This document shows positions 44,773 through 53,056 of a DNA stretch of 64,000 nt, one piece after another. This stretch comes from Methylosinus sp. H3A (GTDB lineage: Bacteria > Pseudomonadota > Alphaproteobacteria > Rhizobiales > Beijerinckiaceae), in assembly GCF_015709455.1 (NCBI RefSeq), contig NZ_JADNQW010000005.1:3306001-3370000 (forward strand), given 5' to 3'. The notes beneath the pieces are model-generated. The model worked only from the letters and a program-made list of their open reading frames with translations. It was not told the DNA's origin and ran no database searches. Every line of letters begins with the position of its first letter. The stretch's first letter is position 1. The position numbers were made by a program, and so were the translations under genes.

Positions 44773-44830
44773 GGCCTTTTAGCGCCTTTTTTTAACGTGG
44801 CGGCAAGCCGGCCGGCTCAAAGAACCACGC
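44773..44830 (-). promoter_or_regulatory. SAM-II (metA-type) riboswitch upstream of metZ
   Basis: On the minus strand the leader reads GCGTGG, then TTTGAGCCGGCCGGCTTGC, then CGCCACG, TTAAA and, after a short spacer, CGCTAAAAGG. The P1 stem CGTGG/CCACG, the conserved TTTGRGCCGG loop, GGCTTGC and the 3' pseudoknot strand GCTAAAAGG agree with the SAM-II consensus I know from alphaproteobacterial met genes. The 3' AAAAGG can act as or mask a ribosome-binding site. Located 71 bases before the TTG start chosen for metZ and 11 before the alternative GTG. Confidence 0.88.
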
Positions 44831-44888
44831 GTTCGTTTAACAGAATGCCCCGAAGGACGCGGCCAAGTCAACTTCGGCGGCGTTTCCT

Positions 44889-44948
44889 ATGTGGTCTTGG
44901 CGTCTTCGTGGTTTTTTCACCTCTAAGACGCAAAGGACACGAAGGCGC
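44889..44948. repeat. CTTCGTGG / CACGAAGG intergenic repeat-like element
   Basis: Within the metZ-dcd intergenic region the sequence CTTCGTGGTTTTTT is followed by CCTCTAAGACGCAAAGGACACGAAGG. The outer arms CTTCGTG and CACGAAG are inverted. Elements with GACGCAAAGGACACGAAG wording are something I remember as scattered in intergenic DNA of unrelated bacteria. It lies about 50 bases before the dcd-like gene start and could also carry its promoter. Confidence 0.35.
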
Positions 44949-44999
44949 GGGGCGTGTAAGGTTCCGCGACGAGTGAACGCATGTGATAGAGGAGTCTCG

Positions 45000-46115
45000 A
45001 TGGCGTCCGCGCCGAACGCCGCCGTTTACGGCGTGCTCTCTTGCGAGCAGATCCGCGAATTGGCGGCCGCGGGCGTCGTTCTCGCGACACGGCCGATCGA
45101 GGATGGCCAGCACCAGCCGGCGAGCCTCGATCTGCGGCTCGGCCCCACGGCCTATCGCGTGCGCGCGAGCTTTCTTCCCGGAAAGCGCCGCAGCGTCGAG
45201 GCGCTGCTCGCCGAGCTCACCTATGACGAGATCGGCCTGGAAGGCGAGGGCGCCGTGCTCGAGCGCGGCTGCGTCTATGTGATCCCGCTTCTGGAGAGCC
45301 TCGCCTTGCCGCCGGATGTTTCCGGCGTCGCCAACCCCAAGAGCTCGACCGGGCGGCTCGATATCTTCACCCGCCTCATCACCGACGACACGGAAATCTT
45401 CGATCATGTCGCGGCGGGCTATCGCGGGCGCCTCTATGCGGAAGTCTCGCCGCGCAGCTTCAGCGTGCGCGTGCGCCAGGGCTCGCGGCTCGACCAGCTG
45501 CGCCTTCGTCGGCGCGATCCGGGGACGGAGCTGACGCTCTCCGACGCGGCGCTCGCGGCCGAGCATGCGCGCGCGCCGCTCGCCGATGGCGAGCTGACCC
45601 TGCGCGACGGCCTCATCCTGCGCGTCGCGCTCGACGGGCTCGGCGATGTCGTCGGCTATCGCGCGCAGAAACATACGGATGTGATCGACGTCGATCGCGT
45701 CGATCATTACGCGGTCGAGGATTATTGGGAGCGGCTGACGCCGCGGCGCGGACGCAAGCTCATCCTCGATCCGAATGAATTCTATATTCTCGCCTCGCGC
45801 GAGCGCATCCGCATCCCCTCGCATCTCTCGGCCGAGATGATGGCGATCGACCCGGCCATGGGCGAGTTCCGCGTCCATTACGCCGGCTTCTTCGATCCGG
45901 GCTTCGGCTATGGCGAGTCCGGGCGGCCAGGCAGCCGCGCGGTGCTGGAGGTGCGCAGCCATGACGTGCCTTTCATTTTGGAGGACGGGCAGGTCATCGG
46001 TCGGCTCGTGTATGAGCCCATGGCCGCGGAGCCGAAGATTCTCTATGGTCAGGGCGGGGTCTCCAATTATCAGGGGCAGGAGCTGAAGCTCTCCAAACAT
46101 TTCAAGGTGCCGTGA
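45000..46115 (+). CDS. dcd: 2'-deoxycytidine 5'-triphosphate deaminase, double-domain type
   Basis: The 371-residue protein contains two copies of the trimeric dUTPase/Dcd fold. The first half shows QPASLDLRLGPTAYRVRASFL and GVANPKSSTGRLDIFTRLI; the second half shows PNEFYILASRERIRIPSHLSAEM and FRVHYAGFFDPGFGYG. The SSTGRL and AxFxxPGF segments are active-site motifs of this family. It deaminates dCTP to dUTP for thymidylate synthesis. Fused double-domain Dcd of about 370 residues is a known alphaproteobacterial form. The start at 45000 is backed by AGAGGAG. Divergent from metZ. Confidence 0.9.
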   Translation: MASAPNAAVYGVLSCEQIRELAAAGVVLATRPIEDGQHQPASLDLRLGPTAYRVRASFLPGKRRSVEALLAELTYDEIGLEGEGAVLERGCVYVIPLLESLALPPDVSGVANPKSSTGRLDIFTRLITDDTEIFDHVAAGYRGRLYAEVSPRSFSVRVRQGSRLDQLRLRRRDPGTELTLSDAALAAEHARAPLADGELTLRDGLILRVALDGLGDVVGYRAQKHTDVIDVDRVDHYAVEDYWERLTPRRGRKLILDPNEFYILASRERIRIPSHLSAEMMAIDPAMGEFRVHYAGFFDPGFGYGESGRPGSRAVLEVRSHDVPFILEDGQVIGRLVYEPMAAEPKILYGQGGVSNYQGQELKLSKHFKVP

Positions 46116-46149
46116 GCGCGTCCTTCTCGCGGCTGGTCGGAGACCTGAG

Positions 46150-46506
46150 ATGTTGCTCCCGAGCGCTCATCACATTTTTGTGATTCCGGGCTGTCTGCTG
46201 CTGGTTCTGGCGTCTTTCAATCTGCTCCGCTACAGAAGTTGGGGCCGGGCGACGGGAACGATAGTGAAACGCGAGACGCTTCCTGGCGAGGTCATCGACG
46301 ATCTGATCGAGATCGCCTATGTCATACACGGTCGCCGATATGTTTCTGAGGTCCAGCAAACCTTCGGCGGCGTGCGTAATGCCGCCGAAACGAACGACGA
46401 GATCGAATTGAGCTATGATCCGCTGAATCCAGGCCGATGCATGGCGTATGCGCCGGCCGACAATATCTTCAAAATCGCCATTGCAATCGTCATGATTCTC
46501 GTCTGA
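46150..46506 (+). CDS. DUF3592 domain membrane protein
   Basis: The 118-residue protein has an N-terminal membrane helix (IFVIPGCLLLVLASFNLL), a middle domain with the DUF3592 pattern (WGRATGTIVKRE, IEIAYVIHGRRYVSEVQQ, ELSYDPLNPGRCMAY) and a C-terminal hydrophobic helix (IFKIAIAIVMILV). DUF3592 proteins have no established role. It follows dcd after 34 bases and is followed by a terminator, so it is probably the last gene of a two-gene unit. Confidence 0.75.
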   Translation: MLLPSAHHIFVIPGCLLLVLASFNLLRYRSWGRATGTIVKRETLPGEVIDDLIEIAYVIHGRRYVSEVQQTFGGVRNAAETNDEIELSYDPLNPGRCMAYAPADNIFKIAIAIVMILV

Positions 46507-46507
46507 A

Positions 46508-46537
46508 GCGGCGCGACAGCGCGCCGCCTCGATTTTT
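46508..46537 (+). terminator. Rho-independent terminator after DUF3592 gene
   Basis: GCGGCGCG-ACAG-CGCGCCGC forms a perfect 8-base stem 1 base after the stop, with CTCGATTTTT following; a nested CTCGA...TCGAG hairpin around the T-run is also possible. It separates this unit from the hydrogenase operon. Confidence 0.75.
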
Positions 46538-46659
46538 GTCGAGAAACTGCAATAGTTCGGTGAGATCAAAAGTGGCGGAGCCTTCATTATGATCCGCGAC
46601 GCTCTCACGCCGTTCGTCGCGATGACGACGCCCGCATTTCGAACGCTAGATGTGGTGAC

Positions 46660-47796
46660 ATGGACAAAGGCATGGCCGAGGCCCGCTCCATCGTCGACGC
46701 CGCAGGGCTCGAGGCTCTGCTCGAGGCTCTGCGTCAGCGCGGCTATTCGCTCATCGGCCCCACCGTGCGCGACGAGGCGATCGTCTATGACGAGATCGCG
46801 ACGCTGAATGATCTGCCGCGCGGCGTCGGCGACGAGCAGGACGGCGGCCATTATCGCCTGACGCGTCGCAATGACGAGGCGCTGTTCGGCTATGTCGTCG
46901 GCCCGCAATCCTGGAAGAAATTCCTGCATCCGCCCGTGCTGCGCCTGTGGAGCGCGCGGCGCGAGGGCGACGAGCTGCGCGTCGAGGCCGAGCCTCAGAC
47001 ACATGAGAAATTCGCCTTCATCGGCGCGCGCTCCTGCGAGCTGCACGCCATCGCCATTCAGGACCGCGTCTTCCTCGGCGGAGATTACATCGACCCGCAT
47101 TATCGCGCGCGGCGCGAGGATGTCTTCCTCGTCGCGGTGAATTGCGGCGTCGCCGGCGGCGCGTGCTTCTGCGTCTCGATGGATACGGGGCCGAAGGCGA
47201 CGATGGGTTTCGATCTCGCGCTGACCGAGATCGTCGCCGGACGCTCCTTTCTCGTCGAGGCGGGGACGGAGGCGGGCAGGGCGCTGCTGGAGACATTGCC
47301 GCATCGCGCCGCGACCACCGGCGAGATCGAGGAGTCCGAGGCGATTCTCGCGGGGACGGCGGCCAATATGGGCCGCAGCCTCGAGGCCGGCGATGTGCGC
47401 GAGCTGCTCGCGCGCAATCTCGATCATCCGCGCTGGGACGATGTCGCGTCGCGCTGCCTCGCCTGCACCAATTGCACAATGGTCTGTCCGACCTGCTTTT
47501 GCACGAGCGTCGAGGACACGAGCGATCTCGTCGGCGTCGAGAGCGCGCGCTCGCGGCGTTGGGATTCCTGCTTCACGCTGGATTTTTCCTATATTCACGG
47601 CGGCAGCGTTCGGCAGAGCGTGAAATCGCGCTATCGGCAATGGATGACGCATAAGCTCTCCACCTGGCATGACCAGTTCGGAACCTCGGGCTGCGTCGGC
47701 TGCGGACGCTGCATCGTCTGGTGCCCGGTCGGCATAGACCTCACCGAGGAAGCGCGCGCCATTCGCGAAAGCGACGCGCAGAAAGACGCGACATGA
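46660..47796 (+). CDS. hydB: NiFe hydrogenase (group 3b type) beta subunit, iron-sulfur protein
   Basis: The 378-residue protein has the 4Fe-4S dicluster region CLACTNCTMVCPTCFC (residues about 267-282) and CVGCGRCIVWCPVGID near 345-360, and the N-terminal domain with SWKKFLHPP and GARSCELHAIAIQDRVF of the HydB/sulfhydrogenase beta family. It passes electrons between the hydrogenase module and the FAD subunit. The operon order beta-gamma-delta-alpha is that of the NADP-reducing soluble hydrogenases described from Pyrococcus. Start alternatives at 46660 and 46672; upstream site weak. It ends in an ATGA overlap with the next gene. Little else upstream than a terminator and 120 bases. Confidence 0.9.
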   Translation: MDKGMAEARSIVDAAGLEALLEALRQRGYSLIGPTVRDEAIVYDEIATLNDLPRGVGDEQDGGHYRLTRRNDEALFGYVVGPQSWKKFLHPPVLRLWSARREGDELRVEAEPQTHEKFAFIGARSCELHAIAIQDRVFLGGDYIDPHYRARREDVFLVAVNCGVAGGACFCVSMDTGPKATMGFDLALTEIVAGRSFLVEAGTEAGRALLETLPHRAATTGEIEESEAILAGTAANMGRSLEAGDVRELLARNLDHPRWDDVASRCLACTNCTMVCPTCFCTSVEDTSDLVGVESARSRRWDSCFTLDFSYIHGGSVRQSVKSRYRQWMTHKLSTWHDQFGTSGCVGCGRCIVWCPVGIDLTEEARAIRESDAQKDAT

Positions 47797-48257
47797 TCGA
47801 GAGCATCGAGCATATCGTCAAAGAGCACCGATTTTTCGCCGGAATGGATGCGGGAATCGTCCAGCTCGTCTCCGGCTGCGCCAAGAATGCGCGCTTCGAC
47901 CCCGGACAATATCTCTTCCACGAAGGCGATGGCGCCGATTGGTTCTATCTGCTGCGCAATGGCCGCGTCGCCATCGAGCTGCGCGATCCCGCGCGCGGCG
48001 CCGTGACCTTGCAGACACTGCGTGAGGGCGAGCTCTGCGGCCTCTCCTGGCTCGTGCCGCCCTATCGCTGGACCTATGACGCGCGCGCGATCGATCTCGT
48101 GCGCGCCATCGCCGTCGACGCCGCCTGCCTGCGTCGCAAGAGCGAGGCCGATCCGCGGCTCGGCTATGAGATGATGAAGCGCTTCATGCCGCCGCTGCTC
48201 GAGCGGCTGCAGGCGGCGCGATTGCAGATGATCGACATTTATGGCGCCCATGGCTGA
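47793..48257 (+). CDS. single-domain cyclic nucleotide-binding (CRP-like effector domain) protein
   Basis: The 154-residue protein is a lone cNMP-binding domain: HRFFAGMDAGIVQLVSGCAKNARFDPGQYLFHEGDGADWFYLLRNGRVAIELRDPARGAVTLQTLREGELCGLSWLVPPYRWTYDARAIDLVRAIAVDA. The beta-barrel and dimer helix (YEMMKRFMPPLLERLQAAR) are present, but no helix-turn-helix follows, so it cannot be a CRP-type transcription factor by itself. The residues normally contacting cyclic AMP phosphate (RSA-type loop) are replaced by PYR, so a different ligand is possible. It overlaps hydB by 4 bases and hydG by about 17, which indicates tight coupling with the hydrogenase. Role unknown. Confidence 0.82.
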   Translation: MIESIEHIVKEHRFFAGMDAGIVQLVSGCAKNARFDPGQYLFHEGDGADWFYLLRNGRVAIELRDPARGAVTLQTLREGELCGLSWLVPPYRWTYDARAIDLVRAIAVDAACLRRKSEADPRLGYEMMKRFMPPLLERLQAARLQMIDIYGAHG

Positions 48258-49104
48258 CCCATATCCGACGGCGCGCGCCGCCGACTCCATCGTTCCGCCC
48301 ATGGTTCCGCGCGTCGCGCGTATCGCCAAGCGCCGGCGCGAGATCGCCGATGTCGTGACCTTGGAAATCGAAGGCGGCGCATTCGATTTCGCGCCCGGGC
48401 AGTTCAACATGCTCACCGCCTTCGGCGTCGGCGAGGCGGCGATCAGCGTCAGCGGCGATCCTGCGGATGGCGCGCGTCTCATTCATACGATCCGCGCCGT
48501 CGGCGCCGTCTCACGCGCGCTCACCGAGCTGCATCCGGGCGAGCCGATCGGCCTGCGTGGACCTTTCGGGCGCGGCTGGCCGATGCAGGAGGCGCAAGGG
48601 CGCGATGTGATCGTCGTCGCCGGCGGGCTCGGCCTCGCGCCGCTGCGTCCGGCGCTCTATCGCTTATTCGCCGAGCGCGAGAAATATGGCCGCATCGTGC
48701 TGCTTTTCGGCGCGCGCAGCCCGCAGGATATTCTCTTTCGCGACGAGCTCGAGGACTGGCGCGGCCGCCTCGATGTCGAGGTGGAGGCGACGGTCGATCA
48801 TGCGCGCGGCGACTGGCGCGGCAATGTCGGCGTGGTGACGTCGCTGATCTCGCGCACGAGCTTCGATCCCTCGCGCACGCTCGCAATGCTCTGCGGGCCG
48901 GAGATCATGATGCGCTTCGTCGCCAATGCCTTCATCGAGATGAGCGTCCCGCAAGAGCGCATCTATCTCTCCATGGAGCGCAATATGAAATGCGCGATCG
49001 GCTGGTGCGGCCATTGCCAATTCGGACCGGTCTTCATCTGTCGCGACGGGCCGGTGTTTCCCTATTCGCAATTGCGTGGCCTCATTGCGAAAAAGGAAAT
49101 CTGA
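48241..49104 (+). CDS. hydG: NiFe hydrogenase (group 3b type) gamma subunit, FAD/NAD(P)-binding
   Basis: The 287-residue protein is a ferredoxin-NADP reductase-like module: FAD-domain [28 protein letters not shown]-domain [21 protein letters not shown] and [20 protein letters not shown], and the C-terminal cysteine cluster [24 protein letters not shown] that binds a 2Fe-2S centre, as in dihydroorotate dehydrogenase electron-transfer subunits. It transfers electrons between NAD(P)H and the iron-sulfur chain. Start at ATG 48241 or 48250; both lie within the preceding gene. One base separates its stop from the delta subunit. Confidence 0.92.
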   Translation: MAPMADPYPTARAADSIVPPMVPRVARIAKRRREIADVVTLEIEGGAFDFAPGQFNMLTAFGVGEAAISVSGDPADGARLIHTIRAVGAVSRALTELHPGEPIGLRGPFGRGWPMQEAQGRDVIVVAGGLGLAPLRPALYRLFAEREKYGRIVLLFGARSPQDILFRDELEDWRGRLDVEVEATVDHARGDWRGNVGVVTSLISRTSFDPSRTLAMLCGPEIMMRFVANAFIEMSVPQERIYLSMERNMKCAIGWCGHCQFGPVFICRDGPVFPYSQLRGLIAKKEI

Positions 49105-49105
49105 T

Positions 49106-49888
49106 ATGAGCGCGCAACATCACGCGCCGCGGCTCGCCGTGTGGAAATTCGCCTCTTGCGATGGCTGCCAGCTCAGCCTGCTCGATTGCGAGGACGAGCT
49201 GCTCGCCGTGGCGCAGGCGCTGGACATTGCCTATTTTCCCGAGGCGACGCGCGCGCCGATCCGCGGCAATTATGATCTCTCGCTCGTCGAAGGCTCGATC
49301 ACCACGCCGCATGACGCGGAGCGCATACAGGATGTGCGACGACGCTCGCGCGCGCTCGTCACCATCGGCGCCTGCGCGACCGCCGGCGGCATACAGGGCC
49401 TGCGCAATTTCGCCGATGTCCGCGACTATGCATCCATCGTCTATGCGCGGCCGGATTATATCCATACGCTCGCGACGTCGACGCCGATCGCCGATCATGT
49501 GAAGGTCGATTTCGAGCTGCGCGGCTGTCCGATCGACAAGGGTCAGCTGATCGAGGTGATCTCGAGCTTTCTCGCCGGCCGCAAGCCCGCGACGCCGGCG
49601 CATAGCGTCTGCCTGCAATGCAAGCTGAAGGGCAATGTCTGCGTGATGGTGGCGCATGGGACGCCCTGCCTCGGGCCCGTCACTCATGCGGGCTGCGGCG
49701 CGCTGTGTCCGTCTTACGATCGCGGCTGCTACGGCTGCTTTGGTCCAATGGAGGCCCCCAATGCGCCCTCGCTGAGCGCGCAGCTCTCGGCGCTCGGCAT
49801 GGATGAGGAGGCGTTGCGCCGCGTCTATCGCACGTTCAACGCCGATGCCGAGGCCTTCCGCAAAGAGAGCGAACGCCATGACGACTAG
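49106..49888 (+). CDS. hydD: NiFe hydrogenase (group 3b type) small (delta) subunit
   Basis: The 260-residue protein has the F420/NADP-type small-subunit pattern: [20 protein letters not shown] (proximal cluster cysteines), [36 protein letters not shown], and the C-terminal cysteines [41 protein letters not shown] that bind further clusters. No signal peptide with a twin-arginine motif exists, so the enzyme is cytoplasmic. Starts one base after hydG; overlaps the large-subunit gene by 11 bases. Confidence 0.93.
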   Translation: MSAQHHAPRLAVWKFASCDGCQLSLLDCEDELLAVAQALDIAYFPEATRAPIRGNYDLSLVEGSITTPHDAERIQDVRRRSRALVTIGACATAGGIQGLRNFADVRDYASIVYARPDYIHTLATSTPIADHVKVDFELRGCPIDKGQLIEVISSFLAGRKPATPAHSVCLQCKLKGNVCVMVAHGTPCLGPVTHAGCGALCPSYDRGCYGCFGPMEAPNAPSLSAQLSALGMDEEALRRVYRTFNADAEAFRKESERHDD

Positions 49889-51170
49889 AACGATTTCGGT
49901 CGGCGCGCTGGCGCGGGTGGAGGGCGAGGGCGGGCTCGAGATCGTCCTGCGCGATGGCGTGGTGAAGAGCGCGGCGCTGAACATTTTCGAGCCGCCACGC
50001 TTTTTCGAGGCGCTGATCCGCGGGCGCGCCTTCACCGAGGCGCCGGACATAGCGGCGCGCATCTGCGGCATTTGTCCCGTCGCCTATCAGATGAGCGCGG
50101 TCCATGCCATGGAGGATGCGCTCGGCGTCCGCGTGACCGGGCCGCTGCGCGATCTGCGGCGCCTGCTCTATTGTGGTGAATGGATCGAGAGCCACATGCT
50201 GCATGTGCATATGCTGCATATGCCCGATTTTCTCGGCTATGCCGGCGGCGTCGAGATGGCGCGCGATCATGGCGATGTCGTGCGGAGGGGACTCGCGATC
50301 AAAAAGGCCGGCAACGAGATCATGACGCTCGTCGGCGGGCGCGAGATTCATCCGATCAATGTGCGCGTCGGCGGCTTCTATCGCGCGCCGCGCAAGCGCG
50401 AGCTGCGCGCGCTCTGCGAGCGGCTCGAGCAGGCGCTGAGCCAGGCGCTGGAGGTCGTGCGCTTCGTCGCCGGATTCGATTTTCCAGATTGCGCGCGCGA
50501 TTATGTCTTCGTGGCGCTACGTCACGAAGGCGAATATCCGTTCAACGAGGGTCGCATCGTGTCGAGCCGCGGGCTAAACATCGCCGCGCGCGAGTTCGAC
50601 GCGCATTTCGAGGAGTTCCACGTCGAGCGCTCGACGGCGCTGCATGCGCGCATGCGCCACGGCGATGAGGCCTATCTCACCGGCCCGCTCGCCCGCTATG
50701 CGCTGAATTTCGAGGCTCTGTCTGTGCTCGCGCGACAGGCGGCGCAGGAGGCGGGCCTCGGATCTGTGTGTTCCAATCCGTATCGCAGCATCATCGTGCG
50801 CGCGGTCGAGACCGTCTATGCGCTCGACGAGGCGCTGCGCATCATCGCGCGCTATGAGGAGCCCGATGCGCCCTGCGTCGCGATCGAGCCGCGCGCCGGC
50901 GTCGGCCATGCGGCAACGGAAGCGCCGCGCGGCATGCTCTATCACCGCTATCGCCTCGAGGCGGATGGAACGATCGCCGAGGCGGTCATCACGCCGCCGA
51001 CCTCGCAGAATCAGGGGACGATCGAGGAGGATTTGAAGAGCCTCGTCGGCGGCTTTCTCGATCTGCCGGAGGAGGAGCTGCGCCATCGCTGCGAGCAGAC
51101 GGTGCGCAATCATGATCCCTGCATCTCCTGCTCGACGCATTTTCTGCGGCTCGACATCCATCGGGGGTGA
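49878..51170 (+). CDS. hydA: NiFe hydrogenase (group 3b type) large (alpha) subunit
   Basis: The 430-residue protein has both nickel-site motifs: L1 [20 protein letters not shown] near residue 62 and L2 [10 protein letters not shown] near the C terminus. The presence of the EGEGGLEI opening and the C-terminal sequence [18 protein letters not shown] supports a soluble 3b-type enzyme. Cleavage after the His in the CxxH would remove a nine-residue tail. The enzyme oxidises H2 or evolves it with NADP(H) as partner; sulfur reduction is also reported for the family. The maturation protease gene begins one base after the stop. Accessory hyp genes are not in the window. Confidence 0.93.
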   Translation: MTTRTISVGALARVEGEGGLEIVLRDGVVKSAALNIFEPPRFFEALIRGRAFTEAPDIAARICGICPVAYQMSAVHAMEDALGVRVTGPLRDLRRLLYCGEWIESHMLHVHMLHMPDFLGYAGGVEMARDHGDVVRRGLAIKKAGNEIMTLVGGREIHPINVRVGGFYRAPRKRELRALCERLEQALSQALEVVRFVAGFDFPDCARDYVFVALRHEGEYPFNEGRIVSSRGLNIAAREFDAHFEEFHVERSTALHARMRHGDEAYLTGPLARYALNFEALSVLARQAAQEAGLGSVCSNPYRSIIVRAVETVYALDEALRIIARYEEPDAPCVAIEPRAGVGHAATEAPRGMLYHRYRLEADGTIAEAVITPPTSQNQGTIEEDLKSLVGGFLDLPEEELRHRCEQTVRNHDPCISCSTHFLRLDIHRG

Positions 51171-51171
51171 G

Positions 51172-51702
51172 ATGGAGCGTCGAATCGTCCTGTGCATCGG
51201 CAATCCGGATCGGGGCGACGACTCGATCGGCCGCCGCGTCGCGGCCCTTCTCCGGAGCGCCATGGCGGAGCTCGAGGTGGTCGAATGCATCGGCGAGGCG
51301 ACGCTCGTCCTCGATGCGCTCGAGGGGGCGCTCGTGGCGATCATCGTCGACGCCTCTCTTTCCGGGGCGGCGCCCGGGACAGTGCGGCGCTTTGACCTCC
51401 ATGGCGAGCGACCGGCGCTTTCGGGCGATATCGGCTGGTCGAGCCATGGCTTCGGCCTCGCCGAGGCGATCGGCCTCGCGCGCGCGCTCGGCGGACTTCC
51501 TCCCGTTTGCGTTCTGTTCGCGATCGAGGGGGTGAGCTTCGCGCCGGGCGCGGCTTTGTCGGCAGGGGCGGCGGCGGGCGCAGCGGAGGCCGCGCGCCTG
51601 ATCCTGGCGGAGTGCGCGCCCGATCGGCAACTTTCCGGGCAGGCGTCGTCCTTCGACGGAAAAATCGACCGACCTTGCCCACGCGACGGAAAAACCCTAT
51701 AG
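51172..51702 (+). CDS. hydrogenase maturation protease
   Basis: The 176-residue protein has the HybD/HycI fold: RIVLCIGNPDRGDDSIGRRVAALL with the first metal-binding acid in DRGDD, a second Asp in AIIVDASLSGAAPGT, and the third ligand His in WSSHGFGLAEAIGLAR. These are the nickel-checking residues of endoproteases that remove the C-terminal peptide from the large subunit. It directly follows hydA, so it is almost certainly its protease. A GGGGGTGA site precedes the ATG. The C-terminal 25 residues (QLSGQASSFDGKID...) are an extension beyond the usual family end. Confidence 0.9.
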   Translation: MERRIVLCIGNPDRGDDSIGRRVAALLRSAMAELEVVECIGEATLVLDALEGALVAIIVDASLSGAAPGTVRRFDLHGERPALSGDIGWSSHGFGLAEAIGLARALGGLPPVCVLFAIEGVSFAPGAALSAGAAAGAAEAARLILAECAPDRQLSGQASSFDGKIDRPCPRDGKTL

Positions 51703-51725
51703 GATAAGCTATCTTCAGGCGGTTC

Positions 51726-51800
51726 GCGGGCGTAGTTCAGTGGCAGAACGACAGCTTCCCAAGCTGTATGTCGTGGGTTCGATTCCCATCGCCCGCTCCA
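51726..51800 (+). tRNA. tRNA-Gly (CCC anticodon)
   Basis: GCGGGCG/CGCCCGC acceptor arm, D arm from GTAGTTCAGTGGCAGAAC, anticodon stem ACAGC/GCTGT with loop TTCCCAA giving CCC, T arm GTGGGTTCGATTCCCAT and encoded CCA. All arms pair. It lies 23 bases after the hydrogenase protease gene and before the diguanylate cyclase gene. Confidence 0.95.
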
Positions 51801-51909
51801 TTTTGCGCAGTTCGTTTCGACAGCGCTTCCTTTTCGACCGCCTCTCTCGAATACGTCGCTTGTTTTCGTAGCGGAGACGGTCGGAAAGTTTCATCCGGAT
51901 CGTGTGACC

Positions 51910-53037
51910 ATGGCGGATTGTCTCCCGACGTTGCTGCTGATGCATTCCTGTGTCTTCGCCGTTCTGGGCGCCTTTCTCTTTCTCATCTGGCGCGAAGATC
52001 TGGAGGCCACAGAATATCGCTGGTGGTGTGCGGCTCAGTTCGCGATCAGCGTGGGCCTCGCTCTGCTGTCGTTTCGCGAATCCTATCCTCTTCTCGCGAT
52101 CGGGCTCGGCAATGCGATCACTCTTTGGGGAGTCGGGCTGGTCTGGGGCGGGGCGCGCGTTTTCAGCGGCCGACCCGTGGATATGCGGCTGGTGCTCGTC
52201 GGCGGCGCGATCTGGCTTCTCTTCTTCTCCTTGAGCGTCGACGCCGTTCGCATCGTCGACCGCTGCGCGATCTCCGCCGTCTACGCCTTCCTGCTCGCCG
52301 ACGAATTCGGCTCGTTTCGCCGACAACGCACTTTGACGCTGCAGGCGACGACCGTGCTCGCCGCCGCGCATGCCTGTTTCGGGGCTATCGTCGCTGTCGT
52401 GGTGGTGGTGTTGATGGCTCGCGGCAACTTTTTCGATCCGAGGCCCTTCGTCGTCGCCATCTCCGTGGAGGGGCTGAGCTACGGACTCCTGCTGGGCTTC
52501 GCGCTGCTGGCGGTGACGAAGGAGCGGGCCGTTGCGCGCCAGCGGTCCATGGCGGCGACCGACCCGCTGACCGGGCTCTCCAACCGGCGCAGCTTCGATC
52601 ACAACGCCGATGTGGTGATCCGCAATTCGCGCGACGAAGGCGATTCCGCTCTGCTCATCTTCGATCTCGATCGGCTGAAGGCGATCAATGACAGTTTCGG
52701 CCATTCGATGGGCGACCGCGCCTTGACCACCTTCGGCGAGGTGGCGGCCAAGAGCATTCGCAACGAGGATTTTCTGGCGCGCATCGGCGGCGACGAATTC
52801 GCGCTTCTGCTGACGCGCGTCGACAGCGCGCGGGCCGTCGCGGTGGCCGAGCGCATTCGTTCGGCCTATGGCTCCGCCGCGGCGGCGCTCGGCGACGGCC
52901 TCGCCTCCGTCAGCGTCGGCATCGCGCTCTCCGGGCGTGAGACGCCCGATCTCTCCGCGCTGAAAGAGGCCGCCGACAAGGCGCTCTATGTCGCCAAATC
53001 GGGCGGCCGCAATCAAGTCTTCGTCGCGCAGCGATAA
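51910..53037 (+). CDS. membrane-bound diguanylate cyclase (GGDEF)
   Basis: The 375-residue protein has six or so hydrophobic segments in the first 205 residues, suggesting a membrane sensor domain of the MHYT/7TM-like kind without recognised ligand residues. A GGDEF domain follows: ATDPLTGLSNRRSFD, IFDLDRLKAINDSFGHSMGDRAL, and RIGGDEFALLL. The signature GGDEF is intact, and the RxxD inhibitory site (RNED) lies five residues before it, so it should make c-di-GMP with product inhibition. Start at ATG 51910, two codons after an in-frame GTG. It stands alone between tRNA-Gly and the convergent ureG. Confidence 0.9.
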   Translation: MADCLPTLLLMHSCVFAVLGAFLFLIWREDLEATEYRWWCAAQFAISVGLALLSFRESYPLLAIGLGNAITLWGVGLVWGGARVFSGRPVDMRLVLVGGAIWLLFFSLSVDAVRIVDRCAISAVYAFLLADEFGSFRRQRTLTLQATTVLAAAHACFGAIVAVVVVVLMARGNFFDPRPFVVAISVEGLSYGLLLGFALLAVTKERAVARQRSMAATDPLTGLSNRRSFDHNADVVIRNSRDEGDSALLIFDLDRLKAINDSFGHSMGDRALTTFGEVAAKSIRNEDFLARIGGDEFALLLTRVDSARAVAVAERIRSAYGSAAAALGDGLASVSVGIALSGRETPDLSALKEAADKALYVAKSGGRNQVFVAQR

Positions 53038-53056
53038 TCGCTGCCCGCTCGAAAAA

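Noticed and set aside
46538..46659. FNR-type box before the hydrogenase operon (TTCGGTGAGATCAA)
   Set aside because: Only the right half matches; the left half TTCGG departs from TTGAY at three positions.
51726..51800. tRNA-Gly as integration site for a hydrogenase island
   Set aside because: No integrase and no second copy of the tRNA 3' end were found in the window; gene composition matches the surroundings.
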